64,000 nt of DNA, taken from assembly GCA_963808775.1 (NCBI GenBank), contig CAWEGR010000003.1, positions 186,001 to 250,000 of the forward strand, written 5' to 3'. The number at the start of each line of letters is the position of its first letter. Positions within the stretch are counted from its first letter, which is position 1. Below, in pieces: positions 17,092 to 28,015 of this stretch. Under the pieces are notes generated by a model, which was not told where the DNA came from, did not search any database, and was given only the letters and a program-made list of their open reading frames with translations. A program made the position numbers and the translations under genes. Source of the DNA: JACVRW01 sp963808775 (GTDB lineage Bacteria; Actinomycetota; Thermoleophilia; Solirubrobacterales; Thermoleophilaceae).

Positions 17092-18055
17092 CTAAAGGCG
17101 CGCGGCGGCGTCGAGCCCGAGGTAGTCGGGATACGGCAGCGGCTCCAGGAAGCGCGCCGCGCCCGCGATCATCGCCGCGTTGTCCGTGCAGAGCTCGACC
17201 GGCGGCACGTGCACCTCGACCCCGAGCCCGCGAACGGCCTCGCGGAGCTCCGAGTTCGCGGCCACCCCGCCGCCGATCGCGAGCCGCTCGAGCCCGGTCA
17301 GCTCGAGAGCCGCGCGCGTGCGCGCCGTCAGCGCGTCGACGATCGCGCGCTGGTACGAGGCCGCGAGGTCGGCCCGGCTCGCGTCCGGCTCGTCGCGCAG
17401 GCGGTAGAGCAGCGAGGTCTTGAGGCCGCTGAAGCTGAAGTCGAGCTCGCCGGGGGCGCTGCGGGGGAAGTCGAAGGCCTCGGGGTCCCCGTCGCGCGCG
17501 AGGCGGTCGATCTCGGGGCCGCCCGGGTAGCCGAGGCCGAGCAGCCGGGCGCCCTTGTCGAAGGCCTCGCCCGCCGCGTCGTCGAGCGTCTGCCCGAGCA
17601 CGGTGTAGGCGGCAGGATCGTCCACGCGCGCGAGGAACGTGTGCCCGCCGCTCGCGACGAGGCAGAGGTAGGGCGGCCTCGATCGGCTCGGGCCCGAGCG
17701 TGCTCGCCACGACGTGCCCGTGCAGGTGGTCGACCGGCACGAGCGGCAGGCGCCGCGCGGCGGCGATCGCCTTCGCGGACGAGAGCCCGACGAGCAGGGC
17801 GCCGATCAGGCCGGGCCCGCGGGTGACCGCCACGGTGTCGATGTCGTCGAGCCCCGCCCCCGCGCGCTCCAGCGCGTCGGCCGTGACCGCGTCGACAAGC
17901 TCGAGGTGGTGGCGCGAGGCCACCTCCGGGACAACGCCGCCGTAGCGGGCGTGCAACAGCCCCTGCGACGCGATCGCATTCGAGCGGATCTCGCCGCCGT
18001 CCGTGACGACCGCGGCGCACGTGTCGTCGCAGCTCGTCTCGAGCGCGAGGATCAA
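17092..18055 (-). CDS. tsaD: tRNA N6-threonylcarbamoyladenosine transferase TsaD (one frameshift)
   Basis: About 320 residues, ASKHA fold. The N terminus is ILALETSCDDTCAAVV. The metal-binding motif VDHLHGHVVAS (HxxxH) is at about residue 105. IGGGVAANSELREAV and the CTDNAAMIAGA metal/nucleotide motif near the C terminus complete the active site. TsaD transfers threonylcarbamoyl to A37 of ANN-decoding tRNAs with TsaB and TsaE, both encoded immediately upstream. One extra C near 17671 breaks the frame between STLGPEPIEA and YLCLVASGGH. I prefer TTG 18055, overlapping the rimI stop as TTGA; GTG 18085 is a longer alternative. Confidence 0.9.
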
Positions 18056-18513
18056 GCGGTGGCCCGCTCGGGAGCCGTCCGCCACATGATCAGGGCGTCC
18101 TCACGGTTGTCGTGGTAGTAGGCGCGCCGCCGCCCGGCCGCGCGGAAGCCGAACTGCTCGTAGAGCCGGATCGCCGAGTCGTTCGAGGTGCGCACCTCGA
18201 GCGTGTACTGCTCGTTCGGCCGGTCCGCGAGCGCGAACAGCTCCTCGAGCAGCGCGCTCGCGATCCCCCGGCGCTGCAGATCGGGCTCGACCGCGACGTT
18301 CATCAGGTGCCAGACCGTGTCATAGCGCGAGCAGACGACATAGCCGACGATGCGTTCGTCGACCCAGCCGGCGAGGCAGATCCCGGACGGCTTCGAGAGC
18401 TCGAGCACGAACATCGCGAGCGACCACGGAGTCGGGAACGCGCGCCGCTCGATCGCGATGACCTGGGGCAGGTCCGCGTAGGTCAGGCGGCGGATGTCGA
18501 GCTCTGTGTTCAC
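18052..18513 (-). CDS. rimI: Ribosomal-protein-alanine N-acetyltransferase RimI
   Basis: A 153-residue GNAT-family acetyltransferase. The acetyl-CoA-binding motif A (VAVEPDLQRRGIASALLEEL) is near residues 75-95, and a C-terminal Tyr-containing RLYEQFGFRAAGRRRAYY strand-helix follows. RimI acetylates the N terminus of ribosomal protein S18 in E. coli and is often encoded with tsaB and tsaD, as here. GTG 18513 overlaps the tsaB stop by GTGA, and its own stop overlaps the proposed tsaD start. Target specificity in this organism is inferred from context. Confidence 0.9.
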   Translation of the reverse strand: MNTELDIRRLTYADLPQVIAIERRAFPTPWSLAMFVLELSKPSGICLAGWVDERIVGYVVCSRYDTVWHLMNVAVEPDLQRRGIASALLEELFALADRPNEQYTLEVRTSNDSAIRLYEQFGFRAAGRRRAYYHDNREDALIMWRTAPERATA

Positions 18514-19178
18514 GCGCTTGGCTTTGCGTCCGGGGCCCTGCGGTAGTCCGGCAGGACCCGCTCCGGGGGCTCGCCCCTGACCCCCTCGGCGAGCCGGCAG
18601 ACGTGCAGGGCGCGAACCACATGGACGCCCGCCTCGTCCGGCGCAACCCGGATGCCGGCCGCTTCGAGCGCCCCCCGAAATCGTATCGACCCGTCCCCGG
18701 CCGCCAGCGGCGCGAGACCCGCCTCCTGCACGCGCGCGCCCAGTTCGCCGGGCGTGGCCGCGAACGGTTCCCACAGGCGGTCCTCCGGTCCGTGCAGGGC
18801 GGCGAACAGCTCCCCGCGCTTCGCGTCGATCAGCGGCAGCCGCAGCTCCGCCTCGATCCCCTCCGCGAGCGCGGCGAGCGAGGAGACGGGCCGCAGCGAC
18901 AGTCCGGCCGCCGAGGCGAGCGCCCGCGCGCTCGCCACCCCGATCCGCAGCCCGGTGAAGGTGCCGGGGCCGACTCCCACCGCGATCGCGTCGAGGTCGC
19001 CGAACCCGAGGCCGGCGCGCTCCATCACGTCGGCCACCGCCGGCATCAGCTCGCTCGCGTGGGCGGGCCGCGCCGCCAGGCGCTCAACCGGCGGCACCAC
19101 CTCGAACACCTCGCCGTCCGAGCGCAGGACGCAGGCGGCCGATGCCGCGGTCGAGGTGTCGAACCCGAGCAGGTTCAC
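18510..19178 (-). CDS. tsaB: tRNA threonylcarbamoyladenosine biosynthesis protein TsaB
   Basis: A 222-residue ASKHA-fold paralogue of TsaD lacking the metal-binding histidines. Motifs are LLGFDTSTAASAACVL at the N terminus, IAVGVGPGTFTGLRIGVASA at about 68-88 and LPLIDAKRGELFAALH. TsaB scaffolds the TsaD-TsaE complex that makes t6A. GTG 19178 overlaps the tsaE stop (GTGA), which decides the start against longer in-frame possibilities. It has the expected place in the udg-tsaE-tsaB-rimI-tsaD operon. Confidence 0.92.
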   Translation of the reverse strand: MNLLGFDTSTAASAACVLRSDGEVFEVVPPVERLAARPAHASELMPAVADVMERAGLGFGDLDAIAVGVGPGTFTGLRIGVASARALASAAGLSLRPVSSLAALAEGIEAELRLPLIDAKRGELFAALHGPEDRLWEPFAATPGELGARVQEAGLAPLAAGDGSIRFRGALEAAGIRVAPDEAGVHVVRALHVCRLAEGVRGEPPERVLPDYRRAPDAKPSA

Positions 19179-19582
19179 TCGATCGTGATCAGACGCCTGT
19201 CCTCGCCCCCGTGCTCGAGCCGGACGCGCGCGGTCACGCGCTCCAGGACGGGCTCGGCCGCATCGGGCCACTCGAGGAAGGCCACGCGCTCGGGCGTCAG
19301 ATAGTCGTCGAGCAGCGCCGGGTCCTCGGCGGCGAGCGACCCGAGCCGGTACAGGTCGAGGTGCGCGACGTCGGTCTCTCCCTGGAGCACCTGCCCGATC
19401 GTGAACGTGGGGCTCGTGACCGGCCCCCGCACCCCGAGCGCGCGGGCCGCGCCGCGCACGAACGTCGTCTTGCCCGCCCCGAGCTCCCCGCTCACGAGCA
19501 CGACGTCGCCCGGCTCGAGGCGCGCGGCCAGCTCCGCCCCCGCCGCCTCGGTCTCGGCCGCCGAAGCCGTGCTGAGCCTCAT
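19175..19582 (-). CDS. tsaE: tRNA threonylcarbamoyladenosine biosynthesis ATPase TsaE
   Basis: A 135-residue P-loop ATPase. The Walker A motif is SGELGAGKTTFVRGAARALG at about residues 31-50, followed by the switch segment SPTFTIGQ and LDLYRLGS; LEWPD is near residue 110. TsaE regulates or resets the TsaBD complex in t6A synthesis. ATG 19582 overlaps the udg stop (ATGA). Length and motif order are typical. Confidence 0.93.
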   Translation of the reverse strand: MRLSTASAAETEAAGAELAARLEPGDVVLVSGELGAGKTTFVRGAARALGVRGPVTSPTFTIGQVLQGETDVAHLDLYRLGSLAAEDPALLDDYLTPERVAFLEWPDAAEPVLERVTARVRLEHGGEDRRLITIE

Positions 19583-20259
19583 CCGAACAGGTCGAGCTGC
19601 GGCGGCTCCTGCCGCGGCTCGGGTGCGACCGTGAGCGCGGGCGGCGCCACCACGCCGATCGGCGTGGGCGGCGGCTCCTCGAGCAGCGCGGGGATGCGGG
19701 CGAACGCTTCGCGCAGCTCGTTGAGGGTGCCCGTCGAGCGCAGCGCCGCCGCCGGGTGAAAGAGCGGGTAGACGCGCACCGTGCGTCCGCCGAGCTCGTG
19801 CACCTCGGGCTTGCCGTGAATCGCCGTGATGCCGCGCTGCGTGCGCGTGACGAGCTGCATCGCGACCTTGCCGAGCGTGCACACGAGCCTCGGCTCGATC
19901 AGCTCGATCTGACGGTCGAGGTACGGGCGGCAGGCGGCGGTCTCCTCTGGCAGCGGGTCGCGGTTCCCGGGCGGCCGGCACTTGACCGTGTTGGCCACGA
20001 ACACCTCGCCGCGCGACAGCCCGATCTCCGTCAGGAGCTGGTCGAGCAGCTGGCCCGCCCGGCCCACGAAGGGCAGCCCCTGGGCGTCCTCGTTGGCCCC
20101 CGGCCCCTCGCCGATGAACATCAGCTGAGCGTCGGCGTTCCCGTTGCCGAAAACGACCTTGGTGCGGCCCTGGTGGAGCGCGCAGCGCGTGCAGGTGGAC
20201 GCCTCCCGGTAGAGCGCGACGAGCTCCTCGCGCCGCTCCGATGCGGGTCGCGACTGCAT
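19579..20259 (-). CDS. udg: Type-4 (Fe-S) uracil-DNA glycosylase
   Basis: A 226-residue base-excision enzyme that removes uracil from DNA. Family-4 signatures are motif 1 GEGPGANEDAQGLPFVGRAG (about residues 50-69) and the late HPAAALRS motif 2. Four Cys of the 4Fe-4S cluster are present, in CTRC near residue 22, VKCRPPG and ACRPYL. A 40-residue Pro-rich tail ends in a short QLDLFG peptide, possibly a weak beta-clamp-binding motif (inference). It is the first gene of the t6A operon and divergent from the DUF2520 gene. Confidence 0.92.
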   Translation of the reverse strand: MQSRPASERREELVALYREASTCTRCALHQGRTKVVFGNGNADAQLMFIGEGPGANEDAQGLPFVGRAGQLLDQLLTEIGLSRGEVFVANTVKCRPPGNRDPLPEETAACRPYLDRQIELIEPRLVCTLGKVAMQLVTRTQRGITAIHGKPEVHELGGRTVRVYPLFHPAAALRSTGTLNELREAFARIPALLEEPPPTPIGVVAPPALTVAPEPRQEPPQLDLFG

Positions 20260-20330
20260 GCCCGCAGAGTATCCTTGAGTCGTCGGCCGCTACCGGGAAC
20301 CCCCGAGCCGGAGTGGACCGACAGGGGCGA

Positions 20331-21119
20331 ATGCACCCGACCATCAACAGTGAGGAACAGCACGCGATCGCGCAGCGCGTCGCGGTGATCGGCGCCGGCC
20401 GGGTCGGCCGCGCGCTCGCCGTCGCGCTGGCCGAATCGGGCCTGGCGGTCGAGGGACCGCTCGGCCGCGGCGAGGCTCCCGCCCCCTGCGACGCCGTCGT
20501 CCTGTGCGTTCCCGACGTCGAGATCGGCCGCGCGGCGGAATCGGCCGCCGGCCGGGCACCCCTCGTGGGGCACACGAGCGGGGCGACGCCCCTGGCGGCG
20601 CTCGAGCCCGCCGCGCGCGCTGGGGCCGAGCTGTTCGGACTGCATCCGCTGCAGTCCTTCGCGCACGGAGCCGGGCCAGAGGCCTTCGCGGGAGCGGGCT
20701 GCGCGGTCGCGGGATCCACTCCGGCGGCGATCGAGTTCGCCGCTTCGATCGCGCGGCGCCTGGGAATGAGCCCGTTCGAGATCGATGACGAGGGCCGGGC
20801 CGCCTATCACGCGGCCGCCTCCGTCGCCTCCAACTTCCTCGTGACCCTCCAGGCCGCAGCAGAGAGCATCGCCGCCGGCGCGGGCCTCGCGCCCGAGGAG
20901 GCGCGCGCGCTGCTCGTGCCGTTGCTGCGCCGCACGGTCGACAACCTCGCGGAGCTGGGGCCGGATGGCGCGCTCACGGGGCCGATCGCGCGCGGGGACG
21001 ACGCCACCGTCGAGGCGCAGCGCGCCGCCGTGGAGGACGTCGCGCCGCACCTGCTCGACCTGTTCGACGAGCTCGCCCACCACACGAGGGCGCTCGCGCG
21101 GCCGGAGGTGCGGGCGTGA
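20331..21119 (+). CDS. DUF2520-containing NAD(P)-binding (ProC/F420-like) dehydrogenase family protein
   Basis: A 262-residue protein. The N-terminal Rossmann fold (VAVIGAGRVGRALAVALAES at about 17-36) is followed by the HTSGATPL strand, LFGLHPLQSFAHG, and a C-terminal all-helical DUF2520 domain (AAYHAAASVASNFLVTL). This architecture resembles ketopantoate or pyrroline-5-carboxylate reductases. The gene is translationally coupled (GTGA) to panC and two genes from panB, so a role as ketopantoate reductase or another pantothenate-linked dehydrogenase is possible. That is inference from gene order, since panE itself is not seen in the window. Confidence 0.82.
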   Translation: MHPTINSEEQHAIAQRVAVIGAGRVGRALAVALAESGLAVEGPLGRGEAPAPCDAVVLCVPDVEIGRAAESAAGRAPLVGHTSGATPLAALEPAARAGAELFGLHPLQSFAHGAGPEAFAGAGCAVAGSTPAAIEFAASIARRLGMSPFEIDDEGRAAYHAAASVASNFLVTLQAAAESIAAGAGLAPEEARALLVPLLRRTVDNLAELGPDGALTGPIARGDDATVEAQRAAVEDVAPHLLDLFDELAHHTRALARPEVRA

Positions 21120-21973
21120 GGACGGCCCGCACGATCGCCGACCTGCGCGCGGCGCTCGCGCCCGAGCGGCGGGCGGGGCGCAGCATCGGGCTCGTCCCCA
21201 CGATGGGCTTCTTCCACGACGGGCACCTGTCGCTGATGCGGCGGGCCCGCCAGGAGTGCGACGTCGTGGTCGTCTCCCTGTTCGTGAACCCCGCACAGTT
21301 CGGCCCGGCGGAGGACCTCGACACCTACCCGCGCGACGAGGACAACGACGCCCGCCTGGCGGAGGCCGAGGGCGTCGACGTGCTGTTCGCCCCCGCGCGC
21401 GAGGAGGTCTACCCGCCCGGGTTCGACACGACCGTGAGCGTCGGCGGGCTCACGGGCGTCCTCGACGGCGACCCGGGTCTGCGCGGCCCCGGCCACTTCG
21501 AGGGCGTCACGACGATCGTCACGAAGCTGCTCAACATGGCCGGGCCCGACGTCGCCTACTTCGGGCAGAAGGACGCGCAGCAGGCGCTCGTGGTCCAGAA
21601 GCTGGTGCGCGACCTCGACATCCCGGTGCGCATCGCCGTCTGCCCCACGATCCGCGCCGGCGACGGCCTCGCGCTCAGCTCGCGCAACGCATACCTGTCC
21701 GGCGAGGAGCGCGACCGCGCCCTCGGCCTCTCGCGCGCGCTGCGCGCGGCGGAGGCCACCGTGAACGCGGGCGAGCTCGACGCTGCCACGGTGCTGCGCG
21801 CCGCACGCGCGGAGCTCGACGAGGCCGGCATCGAGCCGGAATACCTCGAGCTCCGCTCCACCACTGACCTCTCCCCGGTCGAGCGCGTGAACGGCTCGAC
21901 CCTGCTGGCCGTCGCCGCCCGCGTGGGACGCGCGCGGCTCATCGACAACACGATCCTGAGGAGCACGCCATGA
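21116..21973 (+). CDS. panC: Pantothenate synthetase (pantoate-beta-alanine ligase)
   Basis: A 285-residue cytidylyltransferase-superfamily enzyme joining pantoate and beta-alanine with ATP. It shows the PTMGFFHDGHLSLMR motif (His pair that binds ATP), VSLFVNPAQFGP and GPGHFEGVTTIVTKL. FGQKDAQQ and the KMSKS-equivalent ALSSRNAYLS complete the set. GTG 21116 overlaps the DUF2520 stop, and the stop overlaps panB as ATGA. All residues expected for activity are visible. Confidence 0.96.
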   Translation: MRTARTIADLRAALAPERRAGRSIGLVPTMGFFHDGHLSLMRRARQECDVVVVSLFVNPAQFGPAEDLDTYPRDEDNDARLAEAEGVDVLFAPAREEVYPPGFDTTVSVGGLTGVLDGDPGLRGPGHFEGVTTIVTKLLNMAGPDVAYFGQKDAQQALVVQKLVRDLDIPVRIAVCPTIRAGDGLALSSRNAYLSGEERDRALGLSRALRAAEATVNAGELDAATVLRAARAELDEAGIEPEYLELRSTTDLSPVERVNGSTLLAVAARVGRARLIDNTILRSTP

Positions 21974-22893
21974 GCAGCCGCCCCCCGCGCGCGAGTGCGC
22001 CCCCGGCCAAGCGGGCCGCCGTGACCCTGTCGAAGCTCGGCGAGCGCAAGGCCCTCGGCGAGCCGATCGTGATGGTCACCGCCTACGACTATCCGAGCGC
22101 CCAGGTGGCCGAGGAGGCGGGCGTCGACGTGGTGCTCGTCGGCGACTCGGGCGCCATGACGGTGCTCGGCTACCCGTCGACCGTGCCGATCACGCTGGAC
22201 GAGATCCTGATGCTGGCGGCCGCGGTGCGCCGCGGCCTGTCCACGCCGCTGCTCGTGGGCGACATGCCGTTCGGCTCCTACGAGGCGTCGAACGAGGAGG
22301 CGATCCGCAACGCCCAGCGCTTCATCAAGGAGGCGGGCTGCGACGCCGTCAAGCTCGAGCGCGGCGGCACCTCCGTGGAGCGCGCGAAGGCGATCGTCGA
22401 CGCCGGCATCCCGGTGATGGGCCACGTCGGCCTGACACCGCAGACGGCCACGGCGCTCGGCGGCTACCGCTCGCAGGGCCGCACGGCGGACCGGGCGCTC
22501 GCCGTGATGCACGACGCGCTCGCGCTCCAGGAGGCCGGCTGCTTCACGATCGTCTTCGAGGCGATCCCGAGCCCGCTGACCGAGGCGATCATGCCGCGCA
22601 TGCGCATCCCCGTGATCGGGATCGGCGCGGGCCCTGCCGCCGACGGCCAGGTGCTCGTCTTCCACGACCTGCTCGGCATCTACGACGGCCACGCGGCGCG
22701 CTTCGTCAAGCGCTACGCGAGCGTCCGCGAGGAGATGATCAGGGGCGTCAGCGAGTACGCGCGGGAGGTCCGCGAGCGGCGCTATCCCGCTCCGGAACAC
22801 GGCTACACGATGGCGCCGGACGAGGTCCAGCGCCTCCACGAGCTGATCGACGAACCCGCCGGGGAGCCCTTCACCGGGGGCTTCAGCCTCTGA
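21970..22893 (+). CDS. panB: 3-methyl-2-oxobutanoate hydroxymethyltransferase (ketopantoate hydroxymethyltransferase)
   Basis: A 307-residue TIM-barrel enzyme that adds the methylene-THF one-carbon unit to alpha-ketoisovalerate, the first pantothenate step. Motifs are MVTAYDYPSAQVAEEAGVD and LVGDSGAMTVLGY (metal-binding Asp), GDMPFGSYEAS, AVKLERGG, GHVGLTPQT and the catalytic Glu region FEAIPSPLTE. ATG 21970 overlaps the panC stop. A terminator-like hairpin follows at 22915-22929. Confidence 0.96.
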   Translation: MSSRPPRASAPPAKRAAVTLSKLGERKALGEPIVMVTAYDYPSAQVAEEAGVDVVLVGDSGAMTVLGYPSTVPITLDEILMLAAAVRRGLSTPLLVGDMPFGSYEASNEEAIRNAQRFIKEAGCDAVKLERGGTSVERAKAIVDAGIPVMGHVGLTPQTATALGGYRSQGRTADRALAVMHDALALQEAGCFTIVFEAIPSPLTEAIMPRMRIPVIGIGAGPAADGQVLVFHDLLGIYDGHAARFVKRYASVREEMIRGVSEYAREVRERRYPAPEHGYTMAPDEVQRLHELIDEPAGEPFTGGFSL

Positions 22894-22914
22894 GCTCGCA
22901 GGGCGCAGCAACTT

Positions 22915-22929
22915 CCGCCTGAAAGGCGG
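22915..22929 (+). terminator. Short hairpin after panB
   Basis: Perfect 6-bp stem CCGCCT / AGGCGG with a GAA loop, then GGTTGTC. It lies 21 bases after the panB stop and directly before the next gene's ribosome-binding region, so it may instead act on translation of the 22941 gene. Confidence 0.45.
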
Positions 22930-22940
22930 GTTGTCGGGGC

Positions 22941-23486
22941 ATGCACAAGACCCGATTCGCCCGCCGTCTCATTCCGTCGCCGGCCATGATCGTCGCGCTC
23001 GTCGCGTTGTTCGTGGCGATGGGCGGCTCTGCCTACGCCCTCGTCATCACGGGCAAGAGCATCAGGAACGGGACGGTCACCGGGAAAGACCTGAGGAACC
23101 GCTCGATCACGGGCACCGAGGCGCGCCGCGACAGCATCGGCGGCGACGCTGTCAAGGAGGCGTCGCTCGGCCTCGTGCCGCAGGCGCTCCTCGCACACGG
23201 GTCGGCGCGCTTCGCCGTCGTCAACGGGAGCGGCCAGATCGTCCGGGGCCGTGGCGCCACCGCCGCGCGCACCGGCAACGGCCGCTACCAGGTGATCTTC
23301 GGCAGCGACATCCGCGGCTGCGGGTACTTCGCGACAATCGGTGACCCGAGCGCGGCCGGACCGCCGCAGAACAGCCAGATCAGCGTCTCGTCGCTCGCCT
23401 CGAACGTGAACGGCGTTGCCGTCCGCACCGAGAACGGCAACGGCAACGAGGTCGACCGCCCGTTCCACCTGATCGTGCTCTGCTGA
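22941..23486 (+). CDS. Exported hypothetical protein with TG-repeat region
   Basis: A 181-residue protein. Its hydrophobic N-terminal export helix is AMIVALVALFVAMGGSAYAL (about residues 15-34). A regular repeat region follows (TGKSIRNGTVTGKDLRNRSI, then TGTEARRDSIGGDAV) with roughly 10-residue TG spacing. A beta-rich C-terminal domain of about 100 residues contains Cys in RGCGYF and ends in LC. The two cysteines could form a disulfide outside the cell. Proteins with this start are common in Thermoleophilia and have no known function. It is related at the N terminus to the broken gene at 11711-12152. Confidence 0.72.
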   Translation: MHKTRFARRLIPSPAMIVALVALFVAMGGSAYALVITGKSIRNGTVTGKDLRNRSITGTEARRDSIGGDAVKEASLGLVPQALLAHGSARFAVVNGSGQIVRGRGATAARTGNGRYQVIFGSDIRGCGYFATIGDPSAAGPPQNSQISVSSLASNVNGVAVRTENGNGNEVDRPFHLIVLC

Positions 23487-23512
23487 ACCCTTCCCCTGAG
23501 GCTGGGGACCAC

Positions 23513-23546
23513 GGGCCCTCCTGGCGGTGCGCCGTCAGGGGGGCCC
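23513..23546. terminator. Bidirectional hairpin terminator overlapping the acetyltransferase stop
   Basis: Arms 23513-23527 (GGGCCCTCCTGGCGG) and 23531-23546 pair over 15 positions, with two G-U wobbles and a 3-base loop. The hairpin sits between convergent genes and overlaps the last codons and stop (23535-23537) of the minus-strand gene. Confidence 0.65.
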
Positions 23547-24128
23547 GAGTGCTTCGGGGTACTCGATCGGCCGCAGCACCTTCGCCGGAGAGCCCGCCGC
23601 GATCGAGTAGGGCGGGATGTCGCGCGTCACGACGCTGTTGGCGCCGATCACGCTGCGGTGGCCCAGCGTCACGCCGCTCGTGATCACCACGTTGGCGCCA
23701 CACCAGACGTTGTCGCCGATCCGGACCGGCCCCTTGGTCGTGAAGCCCTGCCAGGGCACCGGGCGGACCGGGTCCTCGAAGCGGTGATTCCCGTCCGTGA
23801 TGAAGCAGCCGTTCGCGAACATGCAGTGGTCGCCGATCTCGACCAGCGCCACGGACGCCACCATCACCGCGATGTTCAGGTAGGTCTGCGAGCCGATCCT
23901 GATCCGCGCTTCATCGGGAGCGGTGAGCCACACGTTCGGCTCGAACACCGAGTGCTCGCCCACCTCGAGCCGCCCTTCGCGAAACGCCTCGAGCACGTTC
24001 CCGTGCAGCGGCCAGCGGGCGAAGGCCCGCCGCTTCGCGAGCTCACGGTGGATCGCCAGCCGGTTCCACGGCAGCGAGTTGCGCTCGTACCAGCGCCACT
24101 TCTGGAGCCAGAGCCGCAGATCGTCCAC
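23535..24128 (-). CDS. Hexapeptide-repeat acyltransferase (maltose/galactoside O-acetyltransferase-like)
   Basis: A 197-residue protein with a helical N terminus and a left-handed parallel beta-helix of hexapeptide repeats (IRIGSQTYLNIAVMVAS, VEIGDHCMFANGCFI). The cap region carries the catalytic-type His (TDGNHRFEDP). The NVWCGANVVITSGVTLG and NSVVTRDIPPYSIAAGSPAK signatures of trimeric sugar O-acetyltransferases follow. The acceptor sugar is unknown. It is divergent from the GGDEF-like gene, with a 47-base shared promoter region. Confidence 0.85.
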   Translation of the reverse strand: MDDLRLWLQKWRWYERNSLPWNRLAIHRELAKRRAFARWPLHGNVLEAFREGRLEVGEHSVFEPNVWLTAPDEARIRIGSQTYLNIAVMVASVALVEIGDHCMFANGCFITDGNHRFEDPVRPVPWQGFTTKGPVRIGDNVWCGANVVITSGVTLGHRSVIGANSVVTRDIPPYSIAAGSPAKVLRPIEYPEALGPP

Positions 24129-24175
24129 GTCCGCAGCTTCTCAAAGGTCGCGCCCGGAAGGCCGATGTAGAGGTG

Positions 24176-24655
24176 ATGGACCCTCTGGCCGACCTGCCCC
24201 GCGCCGAAGACTTCGATGCGCTGCTCGTGCGCGAGGAGCTGCGCCGTGGCCGCACCGACGAGGTCCTGTCGATCGCCGTCCTCGACGTGGACGGCCTGCG
24301 TAACGTCAACGCGCTTCTCGGCGCGAGCGCCGGAACCGAGGTGTTGCGCATCTGTGCCGCAGCGCTCCGCGCGACCGCGCGCACCGTCGACGTCATAGCC
24401 CGCACCGGCGCCGACGAGTTCAGCGTGCTGCTGCACGCAACCGACGCCAGGAGCGCCAACGCCTGGGCCGACCGCTTCGAGCTCGCCGTCGAGAGCGCCG
24501 CGGCCGAGCACCCGGCCGCGCCGGTCACGTGCGCGCTCGGGCTGGCGGACACCACCGAGGAGACCTCGCTGATGGAGGTGGCCGCCCGCGCACGCCGGCG
24601 CATGGAGGTCATCCAGACCGTGCGCAAGCTTCGCCGCGCCCGTGAGGGCGGCTGA
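24176..24655 (+). CDS. Stand-alone degenerate GGDEF domain protein
   Basis: A 159-residue protein that is essentially one diguanylate-cyclase fold: LSIAVLDVDGLRNVNALLGA (metal-binding Asp), then DVIARTGADEFSVLLHA in place of the GG(D/E)EF loop, and a final helix. The loop reads GADEF, with one Gly replaced. There is no RxxD inhibitory site, sensor or membrane segment. Cyclase activity is therefore uncertain, and a nucleotide-binding or regulatory role is possible. ATG 24176 is preferred over GTG 24173. Confidence 0.75.
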   Translation: MDPLADLPRAEDFDALLVREELRRGRTDEVLSIAVLDVDGLRNVNALLGASAGTEVLRICAAALRATARTVDVIARTGADEFSVLLHATDARSANAWADRFELAVESAAAEHPAAPVTCALGLADTTEETSLMEVAARARRRMEVIQTVRKLRRAREGG

Positions 24656-24663
24656 GCGCGGCT

Positions 24664-27541
<2,878 letters not shown>

Positions 27542-27625
27542 TGGAGATAACGAGTGTAGCCCTGCGCCCGGATCGAACCTGTGTTCGCTTTTCGCCCGCC
27601 CGTCCCGTGCGAGAATGGACCGGTC

Positions 27626-28015
27626 ATGCGTTTCGGCTACACGATTCTGTACGTCGAGCGAGTGGAGGCGAGCCTCGACTTCTACGAGCGCGCCTTCGGC
27701 CTCGAGCGCCGGTTTCTGCACGAGAGCGGCGAGTACGGCGAGCTCGAGACCGGCGCCACCGCCCTCGCCTTCGCGAACCATGAGCTCGCGGCCTCCAACC
27801 TGCCCGGCATCTACCGGCCGGCCGATCCGGCGATCACCCGGCCCTCGTTCGAGGTCTGCCTCGTGACCGAGAACGTCGAGGGCGGGTTCGAGCGCGCCGT
27901 GCGCGAGGGCGCGGAGCCCGTGAGCGCGCCGACGACGAAGCCGTGGGGCCAGGACGTGGCGTACGTCCGCGATCCGGACGGCAACCTGGTCGAGATCGCG
28001 TCGCCGGTGAGCTGA
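27626..28015 (+). CDS. VOC-family (glyoxalase/bleomycin-resistance fold) protein
   Basis: A 129-residue protein with two beta-alpha-beta-beta-beta modules. The first is FGYTILYVERVEASLDFYER and the second ends DVAYVRDPDGNLVEIAS, the classic VOC C-terminal motif with a metal-ligand Glu. A Glu in the first module (GELETGATALAF) may be another ligand. Small single-domain members include glyoxalase I-like enzymes, epimerases and binding proteins. The activity cannot be set from sequence. It starts at ATG 27626 and is convergent with the coiled-coil gene, whose stop touches its own. Confidence 0.84.
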   Translation: MRFGYTILYVERVEASLDFYERAFGLERRFLHESGEYGELETGATALAFANHELAASNLPGIYRPADPAITRPSFEVCLVTENVEGGFERAVREGAEPVSAPTTKPWGQDVAYVRDPDGNLVEIASPVS

